Positions 28,501 through 34,997 of a stretch of 56,878 nt of DNA are shown here, piece by piece. Positions within the stretch are counted from its first letter, which is position 1. The number at the start of each line of letters is the position of its first letter. Under the pieces are notes generated by a model. The model did no database searches and was not told where the DNA came from. It worked only from the letters and a program-made list of their open reading frames with translations. Source of the stretch: a virus. The position numbers and the translations under genes are program-made. The stretch is from positions 1-56,878 of IMG/VR virus record IMGVR_UViG_3300029981_000015. One strand, 5' to 3'.

Positions 28501-29899
28501 CAGAGACGTTCTGACTGACCCAATCAGAAATTGGATAGTCTTGCTTCTCTAACTTTCCAGTCTTCCCTTCGGCTCCTAATTTGGCTTCTGGAGCCAACCA
28601 CATAGAACCAAATTTTACTCCTTCTGGTTTTTGAACTCCATAACCAACTTTTAATTGGTCACTAGCACCTTTATTTATATAATTAGATACAACGTCTGAT
28701 GATTTTCTTATAGATCCAAATAAAGTATCATCTCCAATATTGGAATTATATATTTTATTCGAATTGAATGGCATAGATATATTAGAATTACTAACTATAT
28801 CATAAGGACTTGGTTTTTGATTTTGATTACCCGAACCACTAATAGCATCAGGAGTAGATGCATTAGCAATAGAGGCAGCAACTGAAGACTTGTTTTTAAT
28901 TAAGTAATCATTAACTGGTTTAACTCCAGAAGAATTTAAAGAGTCATGAGACAACTTATCAACACTAATGTTGGCCGCTGTTATAGGAGGAGTATTTTCA
29001 TTTACAGTAGATATGTCATCTGGCTTATCCTCATCATTAGCAATGGTTAGATTTTTTGACTGCTGAGTAATAGCTACGTTATCTGTACTGTCTGAATATT
29101 CTTTATTTAGATTATCTATAGATGTTTTATACCAATTATTTCCAGCAGAAGTATTATTAATATTCTTGCCTGCCATTACCTCTGACAATTTTGGTAATCC
29201 TTTATCTGAGTTCTCATCAATATTAGACCATTTTTCTAATTGTGGACCAACTTTAGTATTTAATTCAGTTAGATGCTGTGGTACTTCCCAATTATCAAGT
29301 TGTCTTAATGAAGTTGGATCGTTAACATCGGTTTTCACTGGATCAAAAAGTACGGATTGAGTTCTTTTATTCTGATAAGTATTTAATAACTCATATAAAT
29401 CAGGATTATTTGCATTATCTTTTAATGTATTTGATAAATCAACAAATGGTTTTATATTGTTTTGAATGTTATCATTTATTTTGAATAATTGATTGTCATA
29501 CAAACTAGATGCAAATTGTTTAAAAGACTGACCAGCTAAGTTACGAGTATTATATCTATCAGCCGGATACTGATTCTGTATTAGATCAGTACTTTTTGAT
29601 ACAGCAGATTGTGATTCTTGTGGAAGAGGACCCTTTATCTCAGAACTTGTAGAGTTTGCTACTGGATCAAATTTGTCTGGAGTATTTACTATAGACTGAG
29701 TAGGTTTTGCTGGAGCACTAACAGCAACTTTTGAAGGGGCTACTGCGGTTTCGGTCTTTTGTCTTTCTATTTCACTTCTTTTGTCAGCATCCTGTTCTCC
29801 ATAAGATTTATTGTCTCTGGATGGCATACTTGCAATATCAGACCATTTCAAACTACCACTACCTAGGGCTTTTCTAATATCTTCTTTAGTTATATTCAT
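16520..29899 (-). CDS. Giant virion RNA polymerase with zincin domain (4459 aa)
   Basis: One 4459-residue ORF. Near the C-terminal part, GYRIPTQG at 3564-3571 and GSDFDVDKLYIS with DFDVD at 3605-3609 match the double-psi barrel core of the crAss phage RNA polymerase. The first corresponds to the RxPT segment and the second to DFDGD of bacterial beta-prime, 39 residues apart here against about 35 in E. coli. Such polymerases are packaged and injected to transcribe early genes. A zinc-protease motif HETYH lies at 2134-2138. The first 350 or so residues are low-complexity (N, S, T, P). Gly/Ala-rich hydrophobic segments occur near 560-760, which could help membrane passage. Relatives I know are often separate genes, so this looks fused. 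Confidence 0.85.
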   Translation of the reverse strand: MNITKEDIRKALGSGSLKWSDIASMPSRDNKSYGEQDADKRSEIERQKTETAVAPSKVAVSAPAKPTQSIVNTPDKFDPVANSTSSEIKGPLPQESQSAVSKSTDLIQNQYPADRYNTRNLAGQSFKQFASSLYDNQLFKINDNIQNNIKPFVDLSNTLKDNANNPDLYELLNTYQNKRTQSVLFDPVKTDVNDPTSLRQLDNWEVPQHLTELNTKVGPQLEKWSNIDENSDKGLPKLSEVMAGKNINNTSAGNNWYKTSIDNLNKEYSDSTDNVAITQQSKNLTIANDEDKPDDISTVNENTPPITAANISVDKLSHDSLNSSGVKPVNDYLIKNKSSVAASIANASTPDAISGSGNQNQKPSPYDIVSNSNISMPFNSNKIYNSNIGDDTLFGSIRKSSDVVSNYINKGASDQLKVGYGVQKPEGVKFGSMWLAPEAKLGAEGKTGKLEKQDYPISDWVSQNVSEGLGQALRGIAIGTETIPDKFVATISDISRIRMTSAAANARVGLLTDPEGNAIPTFLGDKENKTLSDIYSEGAKQSKASTVEHLTNVSKAESQLPDTWQAKAGGIVPLAAVTIGGILSGQPEVVGAGVTASFVGTGYADALNLANNYEKETGKPISDDTKSALGIGTALIYSLPLGKLSSGLGGIIKKTPLKAVQESVFNFISKNPEVVSEAGKGVFKTFADQMPGAIKSFATTAGKGALHSVATMEGIGVAQNLLNEAIIGKHTDAEGWMDTFRSGLETGLMFSLATVPFAHASYAARSAMFKRATDSNGDVSLSVTNDGRAVYVHPKTGEDKTFGTTVDGKRVELNDDEIKRTFTMTSQHLKDELDSYKKTKTVNPDIEKNALENRVRTALSGLSVDGMIPIVRSPEKGMQIVTGESANGSALGVNLSGEKDYISKEAIPENAKFNDVYNELMAQYDKNKTTTEQNKPTSDTAVPPTQISPSETLTSSFSSTIESEPSAPIAVSGISNDSRYQPDALHNNAMIHLSDGMSSDMTNSVINAGVLRDMQMHDRIKKTSSYIDASNNGKENATLKYLEKLAKNPPVGIDPEDINNELKLAKNTLSVYKDKSVMGYANRAGGVGSENHKLLTSLIIDHDNSAKQFDDVKNELLTSYNKQKNDYAPISEMADRYADYVKPDVVPLVSPVALFDALSNFESLKDINIQNDSKNEHAVRKNKIINYELSKKKQEAAILAHNELANYGIIDRSEKDNVSFDELSKQIDSLNLPSMDKNAIQTLALSHISDISGKYESTMSKLLTNKKVGYTGSKTMDSKHHDIFVDKLLDSYRDSRKKEIDSENTKQIVDDIKLEGNVVPEPTGEYHSSSDIITPSIDNIKPQDTFTQEVPPVSPYEESQIPKPVTEVTPPVNTESPTGPEKVTPPIQADTIASEVKDEKGSVVSTDISSDDESVVDEVSDIDRLINQLNQDSIIVDQKPDLPDTINETYDNKEVLNAVESSVEFKSILDNEDTEAFNQLVEELPGLVSSNSIKHDRISHTLFANVEIPSIREFLMDPVAFKSAEVRIIVNKHNSGIGDTYSFKSGGLSITGNDFVGPNNYDPNDQLTWDNAYIKVEIKYKKGKEVRTIAFNMKNPGEREQVVEKNGMLKYSSDEIQSLRDFRNSIITEQLKVIADNSLQLRMLGGLDRGISKLALNRTSEGKAIQRGLHEVVGLLDEPDVNKLGLTNLTLAYGRGEKGSNLVVSLFETIGTSVNENAGSIFITKTEPFDANSERKIKVNKKKVNTDPEMADLVYKLAIDMFGSNARQITLSPSGKVIETNTTSPYGLTPASLLYRMVGFGDVTKMSSDSTKSFLEDKQFYVDNGILHYGTEKIAVNTIGAKQKLEILEFINNNLTWTINKDDLWNRENNTDNLVSDIFPGIKAFFDRNPNENSVDFTKQFSINRSDVGITWTAWLIKNKKLTSDIADGVFEPPYLFMTNVVAVSNGAEKITPVNNGAYNTSVTLVDKPIMDPTILGKEPSVVVDNTKSAKQLEIDAAKINYENRLKSSHGGQGPKLLYENALREIDLKYSNPEKPVLPNDIVLPKIITTPSAKSLDEFDDFGATRMIDDSKQVVDFIDTEKSIKFIKSKLGDDFDVKVLEDVISLHNGESAMGLSSDGKIDLYKLAEKGTDFHETYHVASLLLIPRSRRMAIYDSVRTSNESMKYATDKEIEEYLAEKFRERILSNNVDSENGTTVNIAFRKIYNAFNALRNFKDRDIERLYKDIERGVLKGVKPSYYNKEAFTSKYEDNAGAPRRFKEAGLQSIKTVEAKDKLVNSLTYYLFEISGIQTIDDINKLDYQGLKSSLLASAEKIKDNPDEIARYSLYKEAYDRFDDYFLPAIKAEVKNTGITEFTPKDDSVEDGIVGREVQEHDKASYEISKRDNIRAEVKFFIRTIPETIIKDNSAVVVRDPISKFPSFVEFELAWNTMIYELHKETTPDSMKKKIETLAHEKKNPFFIMLENRLSKMDDNFITKFWNTMYSHRHDYVNTVYNSNSAKPDSEYNRSIRNISSNIDRATRVLPILWGQNMMSGGYLYTVTDDGLVFNKSNAESIISRYKELSKSITKMSSTEDANKALDSFIDLLNAASIDVDMDTMEWIIGNNFPGFTRSRAVSILMNDYKDTAKIFTTILPQIIKDNGGKNRVKINELTPKVLLGGEKSINNYAKVYAQTHPNPQEVMVPGADGSNLYQISSRNFVTDVIDKISNNPEYLKNMLDVPINQGSILLNQIKNGTSKGISFGTFVKIYEEGVADQGRDYFDISPMEDYVIKMSNLLDSNITLPAMADKKTYGFIFGIKMPDMVSSDKGSQKMSWNGNTISYPSEVIDIFNGYYLSEFNSIKQAWAKYKEENGNKKNLINNYHYDNSGKWAAGHGNGLRFRYFDSLYINSKAVGDEYNGFVDLNGYIDKVIVTRGPIIGNDAAMDEAIQRLDKKFFSESYENKSKMISSTITAATKFEMDYAEEIGLISRTTSEYTATMAREGVNVGDIVKSTMYENKALDAALYNSNVADYIKAGVAPKDANMVAITNILANTAINSIISEFETDKLISKDLAYYKGSDDKTKRLSSVLSTGTALRNSFPEGHPLNGITSFNVAEISDSIIKSTEIDEIKNKSYAAQINKLLIQSGKSRIPNLSELYSNPGMKSELDAVRSSNKAIFDIGEKIIDNQSKAYEKVNVTDATVYISPYMYRSIMTRLGEDYFTPKVEEAFKLLESDDLSWMDDADTYEKVSQLALHPLKMVYFGDSFESGLNVPKLDKMAMFLLPKFMATGDLRNLYERMNNPKIGQQKIDMAPFSSAVKTYNDNPIAIYTGEDGSVMSTLDDIKVAQQSFEFLRHQLPTTPHEGATMAVATQVQKAAMGNIISDVVYPNITINGKNDVTGTQLKQEWVSALNELSDRGKADIEKEFGLKFGEDGNYEFNTKKMYDFLAIESENSGMPSDVTEMLASFDPANPKDMPLQALVDGAFVESKILSHILKSTVDVNTPGGMFIQMTPFGLKSFDNTNTQYKINGGNKLKFYNPDGSMDVVISITMFKDILPSDLNTHNAKIQWLLDNNIIGENSATCAIGYRIPTQGLSSIISAKFVDCLPEFMGDTIIMPDEFTALTGSDFDVDKLYISRYNFVKSGDKFIKAQMDDSKENKFQTNSAKAIQNRFIDVMLAVVSNPDSINETRIPLDAVTDPVKSALKEIDKCNKDDMINIPFAKSRLSYESRKKMEYASGKGGIPTFALAGVHHVLTQIAGLKFKDNNVVSKFGLEDIAKINGSDGLRILDWLSAMVNAHVDVAKDPYIIRMGVNQGTYKMTALLLRAGYGEKTFFFLSQPSLKDIYKVLARKGSEYLTGNRNSDKSSIDKEVNNMIAFYKKKAKETAKSSFDQKKLENLYEENDKGFVKIHNENAFNKNTLINNMARTNVTGFDHYYGQLVVLETYKELSKYASALSELVKYSQVDTKKAGNAFSAQRLFADKVNEIMMDPNSLFANVGDFFNNTFIYNKLNNSAGLSKNLSQGVFFRSTKSVEMSTDRILDAMGRRNLDNRDIITKISKYVDTKLKSDFFDKLSKEREVNVPKMFFGEHTMAKRLFSIQQRFPEDVKSNYFLRGMSAEIYSRLEAERPDQIRPRDNNTNEPGLTEKLKQHYSSALDSDNTEMSEFAKDFLLYQFYSTGDNYASNTVKISEYDRRDTGYYRFIADKLDELSSNDNEALTIPDIVDIFENRWYDEDLVPTVQHFGYTQEGKVFMPKIDSTKTINGVQYPLAFFNTNAFPLSGLGNIEENRPFVKIQMFPKEDQPFYVLYRLYGTSSVEGQSFPIPMYIAIDKKGSKKNALSMIEHNVNHSMVKNNILPESFSSKNRIGAQEYGEAASMAGQYNGLYANVKPSNILTFDLKNKEIISNIESVVEPTVTDVVNEPNKVEETTFTVEDMPSDGIDKKQIETINEGFKRSGLKEMTEEQFNSMDKDLLESLKACFGA

Positions 29900-29921
29900 T
29901 ATTACTTTTTATTGGTATTGG

Positions 29922-31856
29922 TTATTCTTCTTCTGACTGTATATTGCTGTAACTAGTAGATGCATTTGTTTTACCGAATTTTACATTAGCATCATGAGCC
30001 AATATAGAATTTGCAATTGTATTGGAAGTAGGGTTATTTAAATCTACTGAAGACATATAGGATGGTATTGGTATATATTTCTTTTTAACACTAGTTTGGA
30101 TAGCATTTTCTGCATCATATGTATTGTCTTTTGTAACGATCTCTTGAGATCCGTATAGCTTCTTAAGAATCATTGCCTCGTTTGGTGTTAATGCTTCTTC
30201 TGGTACATAGTAAACAGATTTAGCATTTGCTTTATTCCCATCAATAACAGCAGAACCAGAAGGAACAGAAAATCCTCTATTCTCGTATTTACCACTAGCA
30301 ACATTTGATATGAATCCAGATAATACCGGAGCCATTTGCCTTCTAAAATTAGGATCTTTTATTCTTGATGTCATTTCATTAAGTATATCTCCTCTATCAT
30401 CACTTCCGTGGTTTGTTCTGAGTTTTAATCTAGATACCGGCCCAGTAAATCCTTCTAGTGAGCCACCAGCAGTAGGAAGAACCTGTATCTTTTTGCCATA
30501 ATTAGCCTCAGAATAAGCATTACTTACCTGGTAAGGCATTTCAACAGTATTAAGTGAAGCAATATGTTCTTTAGACCATACATTACTTTTACCAGCTCTA
30601 GCCAGGTTCTCCTCTCTCTGAACAACAGCATTGAACGCTGGCATAGAATTGTTCATATCGTTGTTATTCTTACTTATAGAAGCATTTAATGCACTTATAC
30701 TCTTATCAATATTATTAGTAGGGGCTCCTGCGGCTTGAGCTGCAGCACGTTGACTCTGTAGGTTCTGCAATTGTCTTGAATTATCATCATTCTTCATTGA
30801 TGACATCATAAATGAAGCGGCTCCTGGACCAAAAATCTGAGATGCCCTATTAAATCTTTCGTTTGGATCTTTTATTCCTGCTAACCTAGATGTTACTACA
30901 TTCCTAAAATCATTTCCTTTATCTGCACTTGCACCAATTATCTTATCAGTTAAGTAATTCTCAACAATGTTGTTCTTCTCAATAACTTGTTGTTTTTGTG
31001 CAAGAGTTTGAGCATGATATAATCTAGTTTCAGTGTCTCTTCTAGCATCAGCAGCAGCTTGGTCGTATTCATATTTAGCCCCTTTAGTTGCATCCATCTT
31101 TGTTTTGGCTATCATATCTTTAGCATACAAAGTTTTCCAATTTGGATTAACTACTGGCTGTTTAGTTGTTGGATCGATAGTGGAGTATTTACTCATATCC
31201 ACTCTTCCTTCTTGGACGTCTTTATCGATTAACATATTAACCTGAGGATTAGAACTTATTTCATTTGATTTCTCATTAACCACTTGATTAATATCATTTG
31301 GATCTATTTTCATTACCCTATAACCTCCTTTAGTGCCAACATATCTAGGTGTTATATCAGAAGTAAACTGATCTCCAGTCTTTTCCCACCCAACGTAATC
31401 CATTGGAGATCCAGTATATTCACCACTCTTAGACGAATCATAGCTTTTAAACTTATCAGCATAGGTATCTCCCCATTGAGGATCTACCTTAGTGGCAGCT
31501 TGTTTAAGCGAGTCTCTTGAGTTTATAAGGGTTTTAGCTAAAGGGCTTCCTGCTATCCTTCTTGTTAAAGATGAAAGTTTACCTAATACAGTAGGATTAG
31601 TCAAGTCGTAATTACTTTTAACGTTTTCATCTACTACCTTTTGAATTGGATCTGAGACTTGACTTTTCCATGTAGCATTATCTACAGCAGACAAAGACCC
31701 GAGAGATTGATTCTCAGATAACTTATCTAAAAGGGCAGTTCCAGTGTCCATATCTTTCTGCGCCTTATCGGCCATTTTATATAAACCATCAAACTGTATA
31801 GGCACATATGTATTAATAAATTGAGCCTGTGCTGGGCTATCGTATAAGTTTACCAT
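29922..31856 (-). CDS. Putative virion cargo/ejection protein (644 aa)
   Basis: This 644-residue protein directly precedes the polymerase giant in the operon. The first 120 residues are helical, and long Q/A/N-rich helical stretches follow (around residues 270-400, for example QKQQVIEKNN and NLQSQRAAAQ), suggesting an extended coiled coil. There is no signal peptide, enzyme motif or cysteine pair. In crAss-like phages this position, between tail and polymerase genes, is taken by proteins packaged with the DNA, so I infer an ejected cargo or core protein. It starts two bases before the upstream gene's stop is cleared, so the two are tightly packed. Confidence 0.65.
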   Translation of the reverse strand: MVNLYDSPAQAQFINTYVPIQFDGLYKMADKAQKDMDTGTALLDKLSENQSLGSLSAVDNATWKSQVSDPIQKVVDENVKSNYDLTNPTVLGKLSSLTRRIAGSPLAKTLINSRDSLKQAATKVDPQWGDTYADKFKSYDSSKSGEYTGSPMDYVGWEKTGDQFTSDITPRYVGTKGGYRVMKIDPNDINQVVNEKSNEISSNPQVNMLIDKDVQEGRVDMSKYSTIDPTTKQPVVNPNWKTLYAKDMIAKTKMDATKGAKYEYDQAAADARRDTETRLYHAQTLAQKQQVIEKNNIVENYLTDKIIGASADKGNDFRNVVTSRLAGIKDPNERFNRASQIFGPGAASFMMSSMKNDDNSRQLQNLQSQRAAAQAAGAPTNNIDKSISALNASISKNNNDMNNSMPAFNAVVQREENLARAGKSNVWSKEHIASLNTVEMPYQVSNAYSEANYGKKIQVLPTAGGSLEGFTGPVSRLKLRTNHGSDDRGDILNEMTSRIKDPNFRRQMAPVLSGFISNVASGKYENRGFSVPSGSAVIDGNKANAKSVYYVPEEALTPNEAMILKKLYGSQEIVTKDNTYDAENAIQTSVKKKYIPIPSYMSSVDLNNPTSNTIANSILAHDANVKFGKTNASTSYSNIQSEEE

Positions 31857-31858
31857 TA

Positions 31859-33943
31859 TTATTTAGTATATTGACTTATTAATGATTGTAGATATGCTTT
31901 TTGCTCTGGACTAACTGCAGAAGAATATGCTTGCCATATATTGCTATTTAATACGTCAGCCTTCTTCTGATTACCCATTAATTGATTTACTTGTGCATAT
32001 TGGCTTAACATTTCTGCATTTTTAGATCCAAATGTTCTAGCAGCGGCTCTATTTCTAGCGTTAACATCATATATTCTCTTGTCCTCTGCGGTATTAGTTG
32101 CAACGTTCTGATTATATCTATTTGCATAATCTTCTCTATATCCAGCATTTGCAAGTTGAGCCTTACCCATTAATCCAGACAATTGATCACTACCTCTAGA
32201 ATATGCATCTGCTCCATAAGCCATATTAGCTCCTGTACCAGTATTTATAGATGCATTAGCATATCTGGACATTTGACGTTGTTTAGTACTCTCTGCAAGC
32301 TCTGGAGCTATGTTATATCGTTGATTAGGGTTCATATAATCTTGATACATTGGAGAGGCTACCTCAGGACTTGAGTTCCTGGCATTATATGCAATAGGAG
32401 CCAATGACATTAATTTGTTTCCAATAGAATTAAAATCTATCTTACTCGGAGCATTTGGATTTAATTTATCCTGGGTTGTCTTTATATTATTAATATATGA
32501 TTGGTCAATTTGAGTCTTTGCATCTTGCGCATTAACTGCAGGAGCAGAAGTAGTTTGTTGCTCCTGCAGTACGGTAGCAGGTGAATCTCCAATCCTATAT
32601 TTATCAGCTTGAGATTTACTAAGAGGTATTTTATATTTACCAGCCTGATATCCAGTAGAACTACCAACTTTGTATTTTGGATCTTGCTTATTTATCTCCC
32701 CAGCATAATAACCAGCCAAAGATTGATCTAACGAACCATTTAATGTTCCAAAATTATATTTACCGCCCCAAGTTTTTGTAGCTAAATCATTTAAATATGG
32801 AACAGCATTTTTCGCCATGGTCTCTCCAGTTCTAATTGGAACTTTAGTATATACCACCTCTCCAGTTATTGGATCTACTGGCTGGGTAGTACTTATTTCT
32901 GATCCAAGTTTATTTAATCTATCATTAGTAGCAGTATCTACAATTCCATTATCATAACCAGGTAAATTACCTTGACTTTGCTGTGGATTTACAAGGGCGT
33001 TAAATTTATTCAAATTATTTGCTTGTTTCTGTATATTACTTTGATTTAGTTTTGCAGTCAATTGATCTAATCGACTTAATTTTCTATCTCCATCTTTCGG
33101 ATTTAGTATTTTATCATTTATCTTTTGCATCTTTTCAGTTCTTGCAATTATATCCGCAGGAGTACTTCTCCCTCCTGGTAATGTTTGTGATTTTTTATTT
33201 GAAAATACAGAACTACCTTCAGTTAAATTAGCAGGTATAACATCTGGATTAGTAGTACTATATTGTCCAGGCACTGTAGAAACTCTACCTGTCTGTCCAT
33301 CCATAATGCCTTCTTGACCAGCAACCATGGCATTTGGCTGATTAGGATTTTGTTGATTAGACTTAAATCTTACCGTGCCTTTATTTAAACCAGGGACTCT
33401 ATCGTTTGCAAAGTTTCTTAAATTATATTGAGCATTTACATTTCCAGAGACATCTTGATTTGCAGATAAAGTAGTATTTATGGCTTCTTTTCTTTGCGCC
33501 ATTTCTTGTTTCTTTTGAGCATCAGCAGCGTTAAAAAATCCGTATATACCACCAGCCACGGCACCTACACCAGCCCCTATAGGACCCAATGCAGCACCCA
33601 TAGACGCTCCCTGACCAGCAGAACTTAACATATCTCCAGCATAACTACCAACAGAACTAGCGTCATCATTTTTAAGCATACTTCCAACACCAGTAGCAAT
33701 ATTACCGACTCCACCTAAAGTAGCATTAGAAATGCCTATAGTCTGTTTAGGAGCCCCTATACTAGTGGCAGTACCAGATGCCAATTTACTAGCGCCTAGA
33801 GTTAAATTAGGACCAGAAGTTGGAGTGGCGCCAGTAAGTCCATATGCTTGCTGATTTAAATACTCTGGTACCAACCCATCGGCAAATTTAGGTAATTTCT
33901 TTTTAGAAGCAAACATAGGCTTCACTTTCATCTTCTTATTCAT
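31859..33943 (-). CDS. Putative virion cargo protein with glycine-rich hydrophobic segment (694 aa)
   Basis: This 694-residue protein has a basic N-terminus (MNKKMKVKPM, then KKKLPKFADG). Many crAss-like and other Bacteroidota phage cargo proteins begin in a similar way. Residues 108-137 are Gly/Ala-rich and hydrophobic (ASMGAALGPIGAGVGAVAGG), like membrane-active segments of ejection proteins. The remainder is low-complexity, rich in N, Q, S and T, with repeated YANR/AYG-type stretches near 570-640. It lies between the tail muzzle genes and the second cargo gene with one- to two-base spacing. I infer packaging in the capsid and delivery to the cell, but no catalytic residue can be named. Confidence 0.68.
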   Translation of the reverse strand: MNKKMKVKPMFASKKKLPKFADGLVPEYLNQQAYGLTGATPTSGPNLTLGASKLASGTATSIGAPKQTIGISNATLGGVGNIATGVGSMLKNDDASSVGSYAGDMLSSAGQGASMGAALGPIGAGVGAVAGGIYGFFNAADAQKKQEMAQRKEAINTTLSANQDVSGNVNAQYNLRNFANDRVPGLNKGTVRFKSNQQNPNQPNAMVAGQEGIMDGQTGRVSTVPGQYSTTNPDVIPANLTEGSSVFSNKKSQTLPGGRSTPADIIARTEKMQKINDKILNPKDGDRKLSRLDQLTAKLNQSNIQKQANNLNKFNALVNPQQSQGNLPGYDNGIVDTATNDRLNKLGSEISTTQPVDPITGEVVYTKVPIRTGETMAKNAVPYLNDLATKTWGGKYNFGTLNGSLDQSLAGYYAGEINKQDPKYKVGSSTGYQAGKYKIPLSKSQADKYRIGDSPATVLQEQQTTSAPAVNAQDAKTQIDQSYINNIKTTQDKLNPNAPSKIDFNSIGNKLMSLAPIAYNARNSSPEVASPMYQDYMNPNQRYNIAPELAESTKQRQMSRYANASINTGTGANMAYGADAYSRGSDQLSGLMGKAQLANAGYREDYANRYNQNVATNTAEDKRIYDVNARNRAAARTFGSKNAEMLSQYAQVNQLMGNQKKADVLNSNIWQAYSSAVSPEQKAYLQSLISQYTK

Positions 33944-33944
33944 A

Positions 33945-34997
33945 TTATATCATTGAATGTCTATATTTTGTTTCTATAAATGGAAGAACAAACATCTTCC
34001 CACTATTGTTTTGAAATGAGTAATCACTTATTAGATACTTTCCTCTCATTCTGTCTGCAAATTTACCAGGAACTTGGATTGTAGTCTCTATTGGATCTAA
34101 AGACGACCATGGAACATTAACCCCAACATCTACTTTAGCTACACATATAAGTTTTTTTGAATCAGTAGTATATCCATAATCTTCTGGAAGAAATATATAT
34201 CCTATTACCCACCCAGAATATATCTCATAACCAACAACATATGCACTAGGACCATTTGGGACGTTTACATATATTATCGGTCTAACTCTAGTCTGATTTG
34301 ATGCTTGTTTATTTATCCATCCAGTAGATGTATATGCAGACGATATATCTCTTTCGGAAGAGGTTAGGTATATCAAATTTCTATCTAGCCCCAATAACGA
34401 AGAATTTGACATGATAGCATTCATATCTCCTAACGTTGGAAGTTTACCTGAATTACCACTTGATATATAATTTCTACATAAATTAGCTGCTATAGCATTA
34501 GATCCTAGTACAGTAGATATATACAATGTATTAAGATATGCATATCCAATCTCGCCTCTAGTGGTTCCTATTAATGTGGGAACAACTGGTGTTGATACAG
34601 TTTCTGATTCAGTTGTTGTATTCCTAGGAATAGCAAATTTGTATGAATCCTCTCGTATATCTATAGATGAAGTTTCTATAGAAAGGCTATTTTGAGTTAA
34701 CGTATAGAACTTATGTAGTTGAACCATTAAAGAAATATTATCCCCAGAATATTCGACATTATCAAATGTTTTTGTAAGTGGGTAATTTTCATTAACTACT
34801 AATCTAAAAAATGATCTATCAGGATATGTAGTTGAAGATAATTTATTATATATAATATTTGAATTATGTAATAGCATATCCCCATTGGCGTCTATAGAGT
34901 AGTACTTATCTTTAAAGTCTAGATACCAAGATGGTTTTGATGATAAGAATGACATAAAAGACTGAGTAATCTCAGAGTAATTTAAAGTATTTAACAT
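33945..34997 (-). CDS. C-terminal part of the split muzzle protein (350 aa)
   Basis: This 350-residue ORF appears to continue the giant tail protein encoded just upstream. Its ATG shares a base with the upstream stop (TAATG), and it is in the -1 frame relative to that gene. Its first 50 residues (TLNYSEITQSFMSFLSSKP, then YYSIDANGDMLLHN) read like the part of phage muzzle or nozzle proteins that normally follows a segment such as FDKKYNEMIITL, which is exactly how the upstream ORF ends. The middle is beta-rich with no enzyme motif. Either the gene is naturally split and translated by re-initiation, or a frameshift broke it. Confidence 0.72.
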   Translation of the reverse strand: MLNTLNYSEITQSFMSFLSSKPSWYLDFKDKYYSIDANGDMLLHNSNIIYNKLSSTTYPDRSFFRLVVNENYPLTKTFDNVEYSGDNISLMVQLHKFYTLTQNSLSIETSSIDIREDSYKFAIPRNTTTESETVSTPVVPTLIGTTRGEIGYAYLNTLYISTVLGSNAIAANLCRNYISSGNSGKLPTLGDMNAIMSNSSLLGLDRNLIYLTSSERDISSAYTSTGWINKQASNQTRVRPIIYVNVPNGPSAYVVGYEIYSGWVIGYIFLPEDYGYTTDSKKLICVAKVDVGVNVPWSSLDPIETTIQVPGKFADRMRGKYLISDYSFQNNSGKMFVLPFIETKYRHSMI

